This document shows positions 1-5,523 of a DNA stretch of 6,208 nt, piece by piece (position 1 is the first letter of the stretch; the number at the start of each line of letters is the position of its first letter). The notes under the pieces were generated by a model. It made no database searches, had not been told where the DNA came from, and saw only the letters and a program-made list of their open reading frames with translations. The translations under genes and the position numbers were made by a program. Origin of the DNA: JAKAGE01 sp964416665 (GTDB lineage Bacteria; Patescibacteriota; Minisyncoccia; UBA6257; 2-01-FULL-56-20); assembly GCA_964416665.1 (NCBI GenBank), contig CAYQFA010000035.1:1-6208 (forward strand), given 5' to 3'.

Positions 1-1634
1 TTCGTCGCCGCGAGAACAATGCCGCCGTTTGCGCTCGACGCAAGATCGGCTGCAGAAAGCGGGGTCGCCGGCTCAAGGATATACGACGCACTGCCCGACG
101 TCACGATCGCGGCATTCGGAACCGCAATGACATTTTGATCGGCTTGCGTCACGATATTCGCCGTTACGCTCATGCCCGGTTTGACCTGCATGCTGCTTGA
201 GGTATCGGCTGGCTGGGAAAAGCCCACCTGCACGTTATAGCTCACAACGCCCTGACTCACGGTTCCCACCGGATCGATCTCCACCACCGTACCGGCAAGG
301 GAAAGCGTGCTCAACGCATCAAACGTAAGCGTCGCCTTATCGCCCACCGCAACCTTCGCGGCATCGATCTCGTTAAGGGTGACCTCTGCCACCTGGCCAT
401 CGCCAACGATCGTCACCGGGCTCGATCCCGGCGCCTCGCCTATCGTGGCGCCGATCGCCGAAACAACCCCGGAAATGGGAGCGGTCACGGAAGTGTAGTC
501 GAGGTTCTCCTGCGCGGTCTGCACATTATCCTGTGCACTCTGCACGCTGATCTGCTGTCCCAACAACGTTGTCTGCGTCGGACCCGCGAGCAGTTCATTC
601 AGTGTCTCGCTCGCCTGCTGCAAGGAATCCTGCGTGTTGATGATATTGTTCTTGTCGCTTGCAATTCCCGTTATGGTGCCCTGAACGCCGGATGCGACGC
701 TCGACATGGTCGTCGTATAGGTTGAAAAATTGGACTGAAGCGTATTGACGATCGCAGGGAGCGGCTTTGTGCTGCTGCTCGCCGAAGGATACGTATTGAC
801 GATGTAGTTAAGAAAATCCTTCCCGGCCTTCACCGCGTCGCTCATCGTTTGTGCAGTGTTGTACGTTTCCGCGAACATTGCATCCATCGTCGCAGGGCTG
901 GCGTTCGAAGCCAAGGCATGATAATCGCTGAGGTTCTGCTGATATGCCGCTGCCGCAGCTGCGTACTGCGCCTGCAACGCGGTCTTGTACGGCACCACCC
1001 CCACCTGAAGATAATCCGGCATGAGACTCACGAATGCGTCGGGGTCCGCCTGCGTCTTGGTGATATCATTCCCCTCGACAAAGTTCTGCAATCCGGTCAT
1101 CACGGTCTGTAAATTCACGAACGTCGCACCAAGGCTACTGAAGCCGGTCTGATAATCCTGCGTGAGCGTCGTAGAGGCGTTCACCACTGACTGCTCTCCT
1201 GTCGTCACGGCATTCTGTTCCTGAAGCAATGTCGTCGTCGATATCTGCTGGGTCTCCTCAAGCGAAAGCTGCGCCTGCTGGAGCGAAAGCTGCGCCTGCT
1301 GGAGCGCCCGCTCCTCGTTGGTCGGATCCACCTGGACCAGCAATTGTCCGGCACTCACGTGTTCCCCGACCTTCACCGGGATGCTCGTCACCGTTTCAGA
1401 AACTTTTGCCGCAACCGTGATGGTGGTCCCCGCTTGCACCTGTCCGGTGCCGGACACCGAAGCGATCACTGAACCCGTCGTGGCGTCCTGAACGACATAT
1501 TTTGTGACCGTCGCCGGCGTGGTGCTCGCTTGATACACATAGTATCCGCCTGCCGCAAGAACGATGATAACGATCGCGGTGATGATCTTGTGCGCTTTTA
1601 TATATTTTTTGAATGCTGCGAATAGTGTGAACAT
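1..1634 (-). CDS. HlyD/MacA-type efflux pump periplasmic adaptor (membrane fusion protein), 3' end cut by window edge
   Basis: The frame is open from the ATG at 1634 to the left edge (544 codons visible, no stop). It has a short basic N-terminus, one membrane helix at about residues 17-35, a first biotinyl-lipoyl half at about 55-104 (KVGEHVSAGQLLVQVD), a very long helical region at about 105-378 rich in Gln and Ala, the second lipoyl half at about 379-412 (SVTAPISGVVSAIG), a beta-barrel domain at about 413-498 and the start of a membrane-proximal domain (VIAVPNAAIV). This order is that of adaptors that link an inner-membrane ABC or RND pump to the cell exterior. The helical part is much longer than the usual MacA hairpin. 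The start is 26 nt after the preceding stop, with no evident Shine-Dalgarno sequence, so it is probably the fourth gene of the sigma-factor operon. A MacB-like ABC permease/ATPase would be expected beyond position 1, but that is inference. Family call is firm; substrate unknown. Confidence 0.9.
   Translation of the reverse strand, partial: MFTLFAAFKKYIKAHKIITAIVIIVLAAGGYYVYQASTTPATVTKYVVQDATTGSVIASVSGTGQVQAGTTITVAAKVSETVTSIPVKVGEHVSAGQLLVQVDPTNEERALQQAQLSLQQAQLSLEETQQISTTTLLQEQNAVTTGEQSVVNASTTLTQDYQTGFSSLGATFVNLQTVMTGLQNFVEGNDITKTQADPDAFVSLMPDYLQVGVVPYKTALQAQYAAAAAAYQQNLSDYHALASNASPATMDAMFAETYNTAQTMSDAVKAGKDFLNYIVNTYPSASSSTKPLPAIVNTLQSNFSTYTTTMSSVASGVQGTITGIASDKNNIINTQDSLQQASETLNELLAGPTQTTLLGQQISVQSAQDNVQTAQENLDYTSVTAPISGVVSAIGATIGEAPGSSPVTIVGDGQVAEVTLNEIDAAKVAVGDKATLTFDALSTLSLAGTVVEIDPVGTVSQGVVSYNVQVGFSQPADTSSSMQVKPGMSVTANIVTQADQNVIAVPNAAIVTSGSASYILEPATPLSAADLASSANGGIVLAAT
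1261..1302 (-). repeat. Perfect 21-bp tandem duplication within the adaptor gene
   Basis: Positions 1261-1281 and 1282-1302 are identical, and a third copy starts (agcg) before diverging. On the coding strand this duplicates seven codons, LQQAQLS, at about residues 111-124, the first turns of the adaptor's helical hairpin. Seven residues are one coiled-coil heptad, so the duplication lengthens the helix without changing its register. Confidence 0.9.
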
Positions 1635-1660
1635 GGTATTGGTGTGGTTATTAAAAAATT

Positions 1661-2143
1661 TTATTGATCAGCTGGCGATTCCGGGGCCGACGAGCTCGCG
1701 TCAAAGACGCGAATGAACCGCGCATGGATCTGGCCGGTGTCATTCGGTTCGCCGATCACCGCGATCTGGTCGCCATCCTGGACCTCGGCGATAGAAACGG
1801 TTTGATCCGCTTCCCGTATCACCGTATCATCATCAATCACGATCGACTGCTCGTTGCCGTTGGGATCTTTTGTGGCTATCGTCGAACTTCCCACGCTGAT
1901 CACCGTCCCGATCGTTCCGTGCTGATTCATGGGCGCCGGCATTCCCATGACCCCACCCCCCATTACACCGCCGGGTCCTGCACCAAAAAAGTTATGATAG
2001 TAATCCTCTCCAAAGCGCGAAGAGAAAAGGCCGCTGCGATAGCCCACCGCGACACCGGCTCCGAAGACAAGCAACAGGACAACGAGCGCGCCCAAGCCAA
2101 AAAGCATAAAGCGGACCCCTTTCGATTGTAAGAAATTTTTCAT
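1661..2143 (-). CDS. Single-pass membrane protein with DUF5666-like external domain
   Basis: This 160-residue protein has a basic N-terminus, one strong membrane helix at about residues 12-34, a Tyr/Phe-rich stretch (about 43-53), a flexible Gly/Met linker at about 54-75 (Met61, 66, 68 and 72, His75) and a compact beta-rich domain at about 76-146. That domain runs from GTIGTVISVGSSTIATKD through IDDDTVIR and a DGDQIAVIGE turn to IHARFIRVF, a pattern resembling the OB-fold-like DUF5666 family. The tail is Ser/Ala/Pro-rich. The likely topology is N-in with the domain outside the membrane. It starts 12 nt after the anti-sigma-position gene and ends 26 nt before the efflux adaptor, so co-transcription is likely. 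Its role is unknown; a ligand- or metal-sensing or pump-accessory role is only a guess from context. The DUF5666 resemblance was judged by eye. Confidence 0.75.
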   Translation of the reverse strand: MKNFLQSKGVRFMLFGLGALVVLLLVFGAGVAVGYRSGLFSSRFGEDYYHNFFGAGPGGVMGGGVMGMPAPMNQHGTIGTVISVGSSTIATKDPNGNEQSIVIDDDTVIREADQTVSIAEVQDGDQIAVIGEPNDTGQIHARFIRVFDASSSAPESPADQ

Positions 2144-2155
2144 GGTCTGATATAG

Positions 2156-2581
2156 CTATTGTTTCAAAAGAGAAAATCGGCGGTTGCTCATAAGCATTGC
2201 TTCGTTGATCAGTACTCCCATGGACCAGAGAGCGAAAACGACGCCGCCGAGCAGGGCTGCTGCCGAAAAAATCGGGAACGATTCGATGATCGAGAAAAGG
2301 AAATCGGGTAGATTCGAAGCGATAAGGGAAAAATCGGAAAAAAGCAGTGAGGAAAAAGTTAAAAAGCCCGATCGTTCAAAACCACCCACAAGGTTCGTAT
2401 AGCCGAGCTCGATCACCCAAACCGATGCCGCAAAAAAGAACGCCGTCACCGTGGTCTTTATGGCCAAAATACGCCGCTCGCGCTTTTCGATCTTTAAAAG
2501 GATGGTCTTTGCGAGGCCAGCCGGCGGCTCCGGGATAGCAAGCTTCGAGAAAAGTTTTCCGTAATCGTCCTGATTGTCCAT
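2156..2581 (-). CDS. Membrane protein in anti-sigma position, candidate zinc-finger-less anti-sigma factor
   Basis: This 141-residue protein has a soluble N-terminal segment of about 37 residues ending in a charged stretch (KIEKRERR), then a membrane helix at about 38-58, a second hydrophobic region at about 72-98 and a third at about 101-126, with a basic C-terminal tail (SNRRFSLLK). The N-terminal segment (LAIPEPPAGLAKTILLKIEK) resembles the short pre-membrane region of ECF anti-sigma factors, but there is no Cys/His zinc-binding motif of the zf-HC2 type. It follows the sigma gene after 36 nt, the classical place for a membrane anti-sigma factor. Known biology: such partners hold the sigma factor at the membrane until a signal arrives. 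Applying this here is inference. No strong Shine-Dalgarno sequence precedes the ATG (AAGAGCC only). Confidence 0.6.
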   Translation of the reverse strand: MDNQDDYGKLFSKLAIPEPPAGLAKTILLKIEKRERRILAIKTTVTAFFFAASVWVIELGYTNLVGGFERSGFLTFSSLLFSDFSLIASNLPDFLFSIIESFPIFSAAALLGGVVFALWSMGVLINEAMLMSNRRFSLLKQ

Positions 2582-2617
2582 GGCTCTTATATGTAGCTAT
2601 ACGAAAGCAATGGTCGT

Positions 2618-3292
2618 TTAGGTGCGAAATTCGTCCATTTTCGAACCAAGGGCTTTACGAAGCAGGGCCAATCCCCTGCGATGCTTGCTTTTTACCGTAT
2701 CGATCGGCTCCCGAAGAACATCGGCAATCTCCCGAAACTTAAGATGTTCGCTATAGCGAAGGCTAAGTACCGCTCGATAACCCGGGGCGATGCCCTGAAG
2801 CGCGGTTTCAAGATCCGCCTGAATATGCTCACGCTCTATAATGTCGACGGGCAACTCCGGCGGCTCAAGATAAGGCGCAAGAAACGCGTCGAGGTCGCCG
2901 TCCCCCTCTTCGATCTTTGAAAAAAGCATCGGTTTTTTCCGCTTAATGAAATCGAGGGCGGTATTCTTCGCTATGGTGATTATCCACGTCGTGAACTTCT
3001 TTTTGGTATTAAATTTGCGAATATACTTCCACGCCTTGATGAACGTCTCCTGAGTAACATCGTTCGCGTCGTCAATGTTATGAAGATAGTGGTAGACGAA
3101 CTTGTACACCAGCGAAAGATGCCGTTCTACTAGGAGCGCAAAAGACTCCTCGTCCCCCGAAAGGAACGCCCCTACCAACTCCTCATCGTTCAGCGCCGCA
3201 TGGCGCAACTGCGACGTCGCGGCAATATCCTTCCTGACCCCCCGGCGACTCGTGAAAAAAAAGGGGGCGTCGGCACTGTTCATGCGGTTCAT
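2618..3292 (-). CDS. ECF-type RNA polymerase sigma-70 family factor
   Basis: This 224-residue protein contains sigma region 2 at about residues 51-119, including the core-binding and -10-recognition stretch DANDVTQETFIKAWKYIRKF and TTWIITIAKNTALDFIKRKK, an acidic linker at about 126-160, and region 4 at about 155-216 with a helix-turn-helix (FREIADVLREPIDTVKSKHR) that would read the -35 element. Regions 1 and 3 are absent, as in ECF factors. About 34 residues precede region 2 and look disordered; a second ATG lies three codons in. The ATG at 3292 is 4 nt after the PEBP stop, with no good Shine-Dalgarno sequence, suggesting translational coupling or read-through from that gene. The next gene is a membrane protein fitting an anti-sigma partner. 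The family call is firm; the regulon is unknown but probably includes this operon. Confidence 0.93.
   Translation of the reverse strand: MNRMNSADAPFFFTSRRGVRKDIAATSQLRHAALNDEELVGAFLSGDEESFALLVERHLSLVYKFVYHYLHNIDDANDVTQETFIKAWKYIRKFNTKKKFTTWIITIAKNTALDFIKRKKPMLFSKIEEGDGDLDAFLAPYLEPPELPVDIIEREHIQADLETALQGIAPGYRAVLSLRYSEHLKFREIADVLREPIDTVKSKHRRGLALLRKALGSKMDEFRT
3238..3267 (-). repeat. Homopolymer tracts at the 5' end of the sigma gene
   Basis: On the plus strand there are C6 (3238-3243), A8 (3255-3262) and G5 (3263-3267). On the coding strand this reads C5 then T8 and, 11 nt later, G6, all in the codons before sigma region 2. Such runs are prone to slippage, and one base gained or lost would abolish the sigma factor. 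In the given sequence the frame is intact. Confidence 0.7.
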
Positions 3293-3296
3293 AGTG

Positions 3297-3755
3297 TCAT
3301 CTTATCACATTCTCCGAAATTCCATATAATCCCACCAATTCTGCGGTAGCAATGATATGACCATCCATATTTTTCATCAGTTCCTTTATCGTCCCACCCT
3401 CCGCAAGGCGAAGTTCGTCGTCCAATGCATATAGCATAAAGTGATAGTGATGAATTCCTCTCGGCGGTTTGGGGCCAAGATAACCGATATTCCCCGCATC
3501 ATTCACGCCCTCGACCGCGCCCGGCGGCACGCTCTCCTCTTTTATGAGAACGGTTCGCGGATCGATATTCCACACAAGCCAGTGATAAAAACCGCCAGGC
3601 AACGGCGCGTCGGGGTCGTGCACGACAAGCGCCAGGCTCTCGGCCCCCGTGGGAACATTCTGGATCTGAAGTTCGGGATTGATATCTCCCCCATCACCGC
3701 TGAATTTTTTAGGAATAAAACCGCCATTTTCGAACGACGGACTGATGATAAGCAT
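3297..3755 (-). CDS. YbhB/YbcL-family PEBP (Raf kinase inhibitor-like) protein
   Basis: This 152-residue protein carries the family's landmarks in order: the N-terminal strand ISPSFENGGFIPKKFSGDGG (5-24), the anion-pocket motif HDPDAPLPGGFYHWLVWNI (46-64), the second motif GPKPPRGIHHYHFMLYALD (94-112), and the closing IIATAELVGLYG (134-145). The length matches bacterial members (about 150-180 residues). There is no signal peptide, so it is probably cytoplasmic. The frame is open further up to an ATG at 3818, but that would overlap the upstream gene by 32 nt and add a non-homologous stretch; the ATG at 3755 gives the usual family N-terminus directly. There is no Shine-Dalgarno sequence. The gene lies 31 nt after the DUF4258-like gene and 4 nt before the sigma gene. 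Bacterial PEBP proteins bind small anionic ligands, but their physiological role is poorly defined. Confidence 0.92.
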   Translation of the reverse strand: MLIISPSFENGGFIPKKFSGDGGDINPELQIQNVPTGAESLALVVHDPDAPLPGGFYHWLVWNIDPRTVLIKEESVPPGAVEGVNDAGNIGYLGPKPPRGIHHYHFMLYALDDELRLAEGGTIKELMKNMDGHIIATAELVGLYGISENVIR

Positions 3756-3762
3756 TTTTTCT

Positions 3763-3768
3763 ATTACA
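3763..3768 (-). promoter_or_regulatory. Possible -10 element (TGTAAT) before the PEBP gene
   Basis: TGTAAT (five of six bases of the consensus) ends 7 nt before the PEBP ATG in an A/T-rich stretch. Initiation 7 nt downstream would leave about one nucleotide of leader. No convincing -35 is seen. In A/T-rich DNA this could be chance, and the gene may instead be read from the upstream promoter. Confidence 0.3.
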
Positions 3769-3786
3769 ATAAAATTTATAAAATAT

Positions 3787-4146
3787 TCAGTTCTCCCGCT
3801 TCCGATCCGCGGTATCATTGATGAAGTCCTGATACTGTTCGCGGAGAAATCCGAGCGCGGCCCCGCTCCGGGGCTTGGTCACGCCAGGGTAACGCCATGC
3901 GCTAATGACCTTGCGGACGCCGGGGACTTCCTGGATCATCACCCATATCTCCTGCGTCCACGTATCTTTTGTTTTGAACGACGCCGGCTGCATCATCGCG
4001 ATCGTCTTCGGGGCGATGCCCTCTTCTGTCCGCTTTGGCGCGTGGAGCACATGCCGGACGCGTGCCGGCGAAAGACGATATTGACGCATCTTAGCTTGAG
4101 CATGGAGCGTCCATTCGAGTTGTACCGGTTTTTTGAGAAGCGGCAT
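3787..4146 (-). CDS. Small DUF4258-like protein of unknown function
   Basis: This 119-residue soluble, basic protein has an N-terminal pattern LHAQAKMRQYRLSPARVRHVL (14-34) followed by an Arg-rich strand region, a strand with EIWVMIQ (66-72) and KVISAWRYPG (79-88). This matches the DUF4258/BrnT-like layout of a His near the N-terminus, 'KMR..ls...V..vL', and late beta strands ending in a valine/isoleucine-rich strand. Members of that superfamily can have an RNase-toxin-like fold, but no antitoxin gene lies beside this one and toxicity is not supported. The C-terminal 30 residues are charged and extend past the motif. A perfect TATAAT ends 6 nt before the ATG and there is no Shine-Dalgarno sequence, suggesting a leaderless message. 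The gene ends 31 nt before the PEBP gene. It is likely real, given its good start context and compact spacing; the family call was made by eye. Confidence 0.7.
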   Translation of the reverse strand: MPLLKKPVQLEWTLHAQAKMRQYRLSPARVRHVLHAPKRTEEGIAPKTIAMMQPASFKTKDTWTQEIWVMIQEVPGVRKVISAWRYPGVTKPRSGAALGFLREQYQDFINDTADRKREN

Positions 4147-4152
4147 CTCATT

Positions 4153-4158
4153 ATTATA
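4153..4158 (-). promoter_or_regulatory. -10 element (TATAAT) giving a predicted leaderless start for the DUF4258-like gene
   Basis: A perfect TATAAT preceded by AAGG lies with exactly 6 nt between it and the ATG at 4146. Standard spacing puts the transcription start on the A of the ATG. No good -35 hexamer is visible at 16-18 nt; that region is the T-rich tail of the preceding gene's terminator. Confidence 0.65.
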
Positions 4159-4170
4159 CCTTTTACAGAT

Positions 4171-4213
4171 TAAAAAATGGTTAAAGGGGTCGAGCGCGTG
4201 TGCACTCGACCCC
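4171..4213 (-). terminator. Rho-independent terminator of the small membrane-protein gene
   Basis: A perfect 9-bp inverted repeat (arms 4186-4194 and 4205-4213, GGGGTCGAG/CTCGACCCC) has a 10-nt loop. On the minus strand it is followed by TTTAACC and a run of six T. The stem begins at the last base of the TAG stop codon of the 80-residue gene. The T-tract is interrupted by AACC, so efficiency may be moderate. Confidence 0.8.
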
Positions 4214-4455
4214 TATTCTGTTCTCCACAGCCGTTGGAACTGCCCTATGGACCATATGGCGATACGGGAGGCAACGCCCCCGAGGCGAATCAGCCAGAAG
4301 CCGATTAGCAGCGTGACCGCTATCGCCAAAACAAGCGCACAGCGAGAACCGACAAAAGCCTCGCTGAGCAAACATGTGGCCACAAAGACCGCGTTCAACG
4401 ACAAAAGGTAAAGGATCCATCCCACCATCCACAGTTTTTCCTTATCCACGCCCAT
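4213..4455 (-). CDS. Small two-helix membrane protein, unknown function
   Basis: This 80-residue protein has a short charged N-terminus (MGVDKEKLW), a membrane helix at about residues 9-33 (ILYLLSLNAVFVATCLL), a tight connection (SEAFVGSR), a second helix at about 38-60 (ALVLAIAVTLLIGFWLI) and a basic, amphipathic tail (about 61-80, with Arg64, Arg75 and Arg78). Both ends are predicted inside the cell. Although short, it is well supported as a gene: a consensus-like promoter about 50-80 nt upstream, AGGAGG 4 nt before the ATG, and an intrinsic terminator starting at its TAG. This makes it a self-contained one-gene unit between the PGI/PMI gene and the DUF4258-like gene. No family was recognised. 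An overlapping frame (4181-4432) runs into the terminator and has no ribosome binding site, so it was not chosen. Confidence 0.8.
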   Translation of the reverse strand: MGVDKEKLWMVGWILYLLSLNAVFVATCLLSEAFVGSRCALVLAIAVTLLIGFWLIRLGGVASRIAIWSIGQFQRLWRTE

Positions 4456-4459
4456 AGCT

Positions 4460-4465
4460 CCTCCT
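4460..4465 (-). promoter_or_regulatory. Strong Shine-Dalgarno sequence (AGGAGG) fixing the start at 4455
   Basis: AGGAGG lies 4 nt before the ATG (AGGAGG-AGCT-ATG). It is the only strong ribosome binding site seen before any start in this window; the other genes have none or only weak ones. It decides the start of the 80-residue membrane protein. Confidence 0.85.
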
Positions 4466-4506
4466 GAGCCAAGAAATTTTACTCCGCGACCCCTGATACT
4501 GCCCGT

Positions 4507-4534
4507 ATTATATCAATTTTTCAGAAAATAGCAA
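4507..4534 (-). promoter_or_regulatory. Housekeeping-type promoter for the small membrane-protein gene
   Basis: -35 TTGCTA (4529-4534, four of six consensus bases), a 16-nt spacer, and -10 TATAAT (4507-4512, perfect). Initiation would be near 4500, giving a leader of about 45 nt that contains AGGAGG. It lies 10 nt past the stop of the PGI/PMI gene, and no separate terminator was seen for that gene. Confidence 0.7.
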
Positions 4535-4545
4535 GAGCGACCGAG

Positions 4546-5517
4546 TTATCGTGCGATCAATTTCTTGAACTCCTCCACCATCGGAACCTGTTCCGGCTCG
4601 ACGCCGTAGATCTTTGCGGTATGATACGCCGTCCAATCAGCGAGATTCAGCGCATTGAATATCTTAGCGATGGGCGTCTTGCCCTGGATCAGCACAACCT
4701 CCGTTTTAAAGCCGCGATCGCGATAAAGCTTCTCGAGAACGTTCATACGCTTGATGATCCGGCGGTCGTCATCGGCATCCTTGAGAAAAACGAAATGGAA
4801 AATGCGCGAAAGAGCGAGGGTTTTCGCCTTCACGTCAAACCCGGTCATCTCGTTGTGATTGAGTTCCGGCACCACATTGCAGAACGCCGGGATCTTGCCC
4901 GTCTCATTGAACTTTATCTTCCAGTTATACCCGATCGCCCCGTTCAGCAATGACGTATATATGATCGGTACGCTGCCATGCAAATGGCGTGCAAGGTCGC
5001 GACCGCGATGTTCTTCGCGCACCGGATGCAGCTGCACGCCAAGGAGCTTGGTTTCGGCAAGTAAATTCTTTTCACCCATCAACGCAAGCATCGCTCTCAG
5101 ACTGAGCGGCGTTGCCATGCGCGTGTGTAAATTATAATCGGGAATCTTTACGTATGGGATCTTATTTCTTTCGGCAAGCGAGATGAGTTTCCCGTGCGAG
5201 GCGATAATGGCGAGCGGGAGTTTTTTTGCTTTTGCCGCGGTAAACGCATCAATGGTCTCCTCGGTACCGCCGGAATAAGAGCTCAAAATGATCAAATGGT
5301 CCTTAAGGTCCTTTTCATTGATCGGCGGTAGGCCATAACTTGACCACACTACAATGTCGATTTCCGGATGCCAGGCCTTGATAATGTCGGCTGCAAGATG
5401 CGAGCCGCCCATGCCGACGACCAAAAATTTACTGAATTTCTTCAGTTTTGTGGGATGTTCGACGACCGGCTCATAATCGAACTGCTTGTTATAATCTTTT
5501 ATATCTTCCGGAAGCAT
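4546..5517 (-). CDS. Bifunctional phosphoglucose/phosphomannose isomerase (SIS-domain PGI/PMI family)
   Basis: This 323-residue cytoplasmic enzyme is expected to interconvert glucose-6-phosphate or mannose-6-phosphate with fructose-6-phosphate. It has two SIS (sugar isomerase) domains: the first at about residues 25-150 with VVGMGGSHLAADI (33-45) and the phosphosugar loop SSYSGGTEETIDA (79-91), the second from about 175. The family hallmark VPELNHNEMTGF (216-227) holds the HNE triad (His221, Glu223), where the catalytic glutamate base of characterised archaeal PGI/PMI enzymes lies. Arg133 (HTRMA) and the C-terminal YGVEPEQVPMVEEFKKL also fit. Length matches the family (about 300-350). The frame stays open to an ATG at 5742, but those 75 extra residues overlap the 6-phosphogluconate dehydrogenase gene and are not family sequence. 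The ATG at 5517 sits 6 nt after TATAAT. The assignment of both activities rests on family knowledge. Confidence 0.9.
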   Translation of the reverse strand: MLPEDIKDYNKQFDYEPVVEHPTKLKKFSKFLVVGMGGSHLAADIIKAWHPEIDIVVWSSYGLPPINEKDLKDHLIILSSYSGGTEETIDAFTAAKAKKLPLAIIASHGKLISLAERNKIPYVKIPDYNLHTRMATPLSLRAMLALMGEKNLLAETKLLGVQLHPVREEHRGRDLARHLHGSVPIIYTSLLNGAIGYNWKIKFNETGKIPAFCNVVPELNHNEMTGFDVKAKTLALSRIFHFVFLKDADDDRRIIKRMNVLEKLYRDRGFKTEVVLIQGKTPIAKIFNALNLADWTAYHTAKIYGVEPEQVPMVEEFKKLIAR

Positions 5518-5523
5518 AACCCC

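Noticed and set aside
1650..1668. A/T-rich near-palindrome between the DUF5666-like gene and the adaptor
   Set aside because: There is no G/C stem, so it is unlikely to be an intrinsic terminator; the run of T alone is not evidence.
1664..2131. 155-residue plus-strand frame
   Set aside because: It is antisense to the DUF5666-like gene; the translation is Arg/His/Asp-rich without domains, typical of a shadow.
2582..2617. TATAAG and TATAGCTA-like motifs in the gap between the sigma gene and the anti-sigma-position gene
   Set aside because: Spacing to the ATG and the lack of a -35 make a promoter unconvincing; the similar ATAGCTA before position 2143 is too short to call a repeat.
3756..3818. 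Longer PEBP start at 3818
   Set aside because: It would overlap the upstream gene by 32 nt and add 21 residues that precede the normal family N-terminus.
3441..4173. Plus-strand frames of 126 and 164 residues
   Set aside because: Antisense to the PEBP and DUF4258-like genes, with no recognisable motif or start signals.
4181..4432. Overlapping 83-residue minus-strand frame in the small membrane-protein region
   Set aside because: It runs through the terminator hairpin, is rich in Cys/Arg/Pro as shadow frames often are, and lacks a ribosome binding site, while the 80-residue frame has all expression signals.
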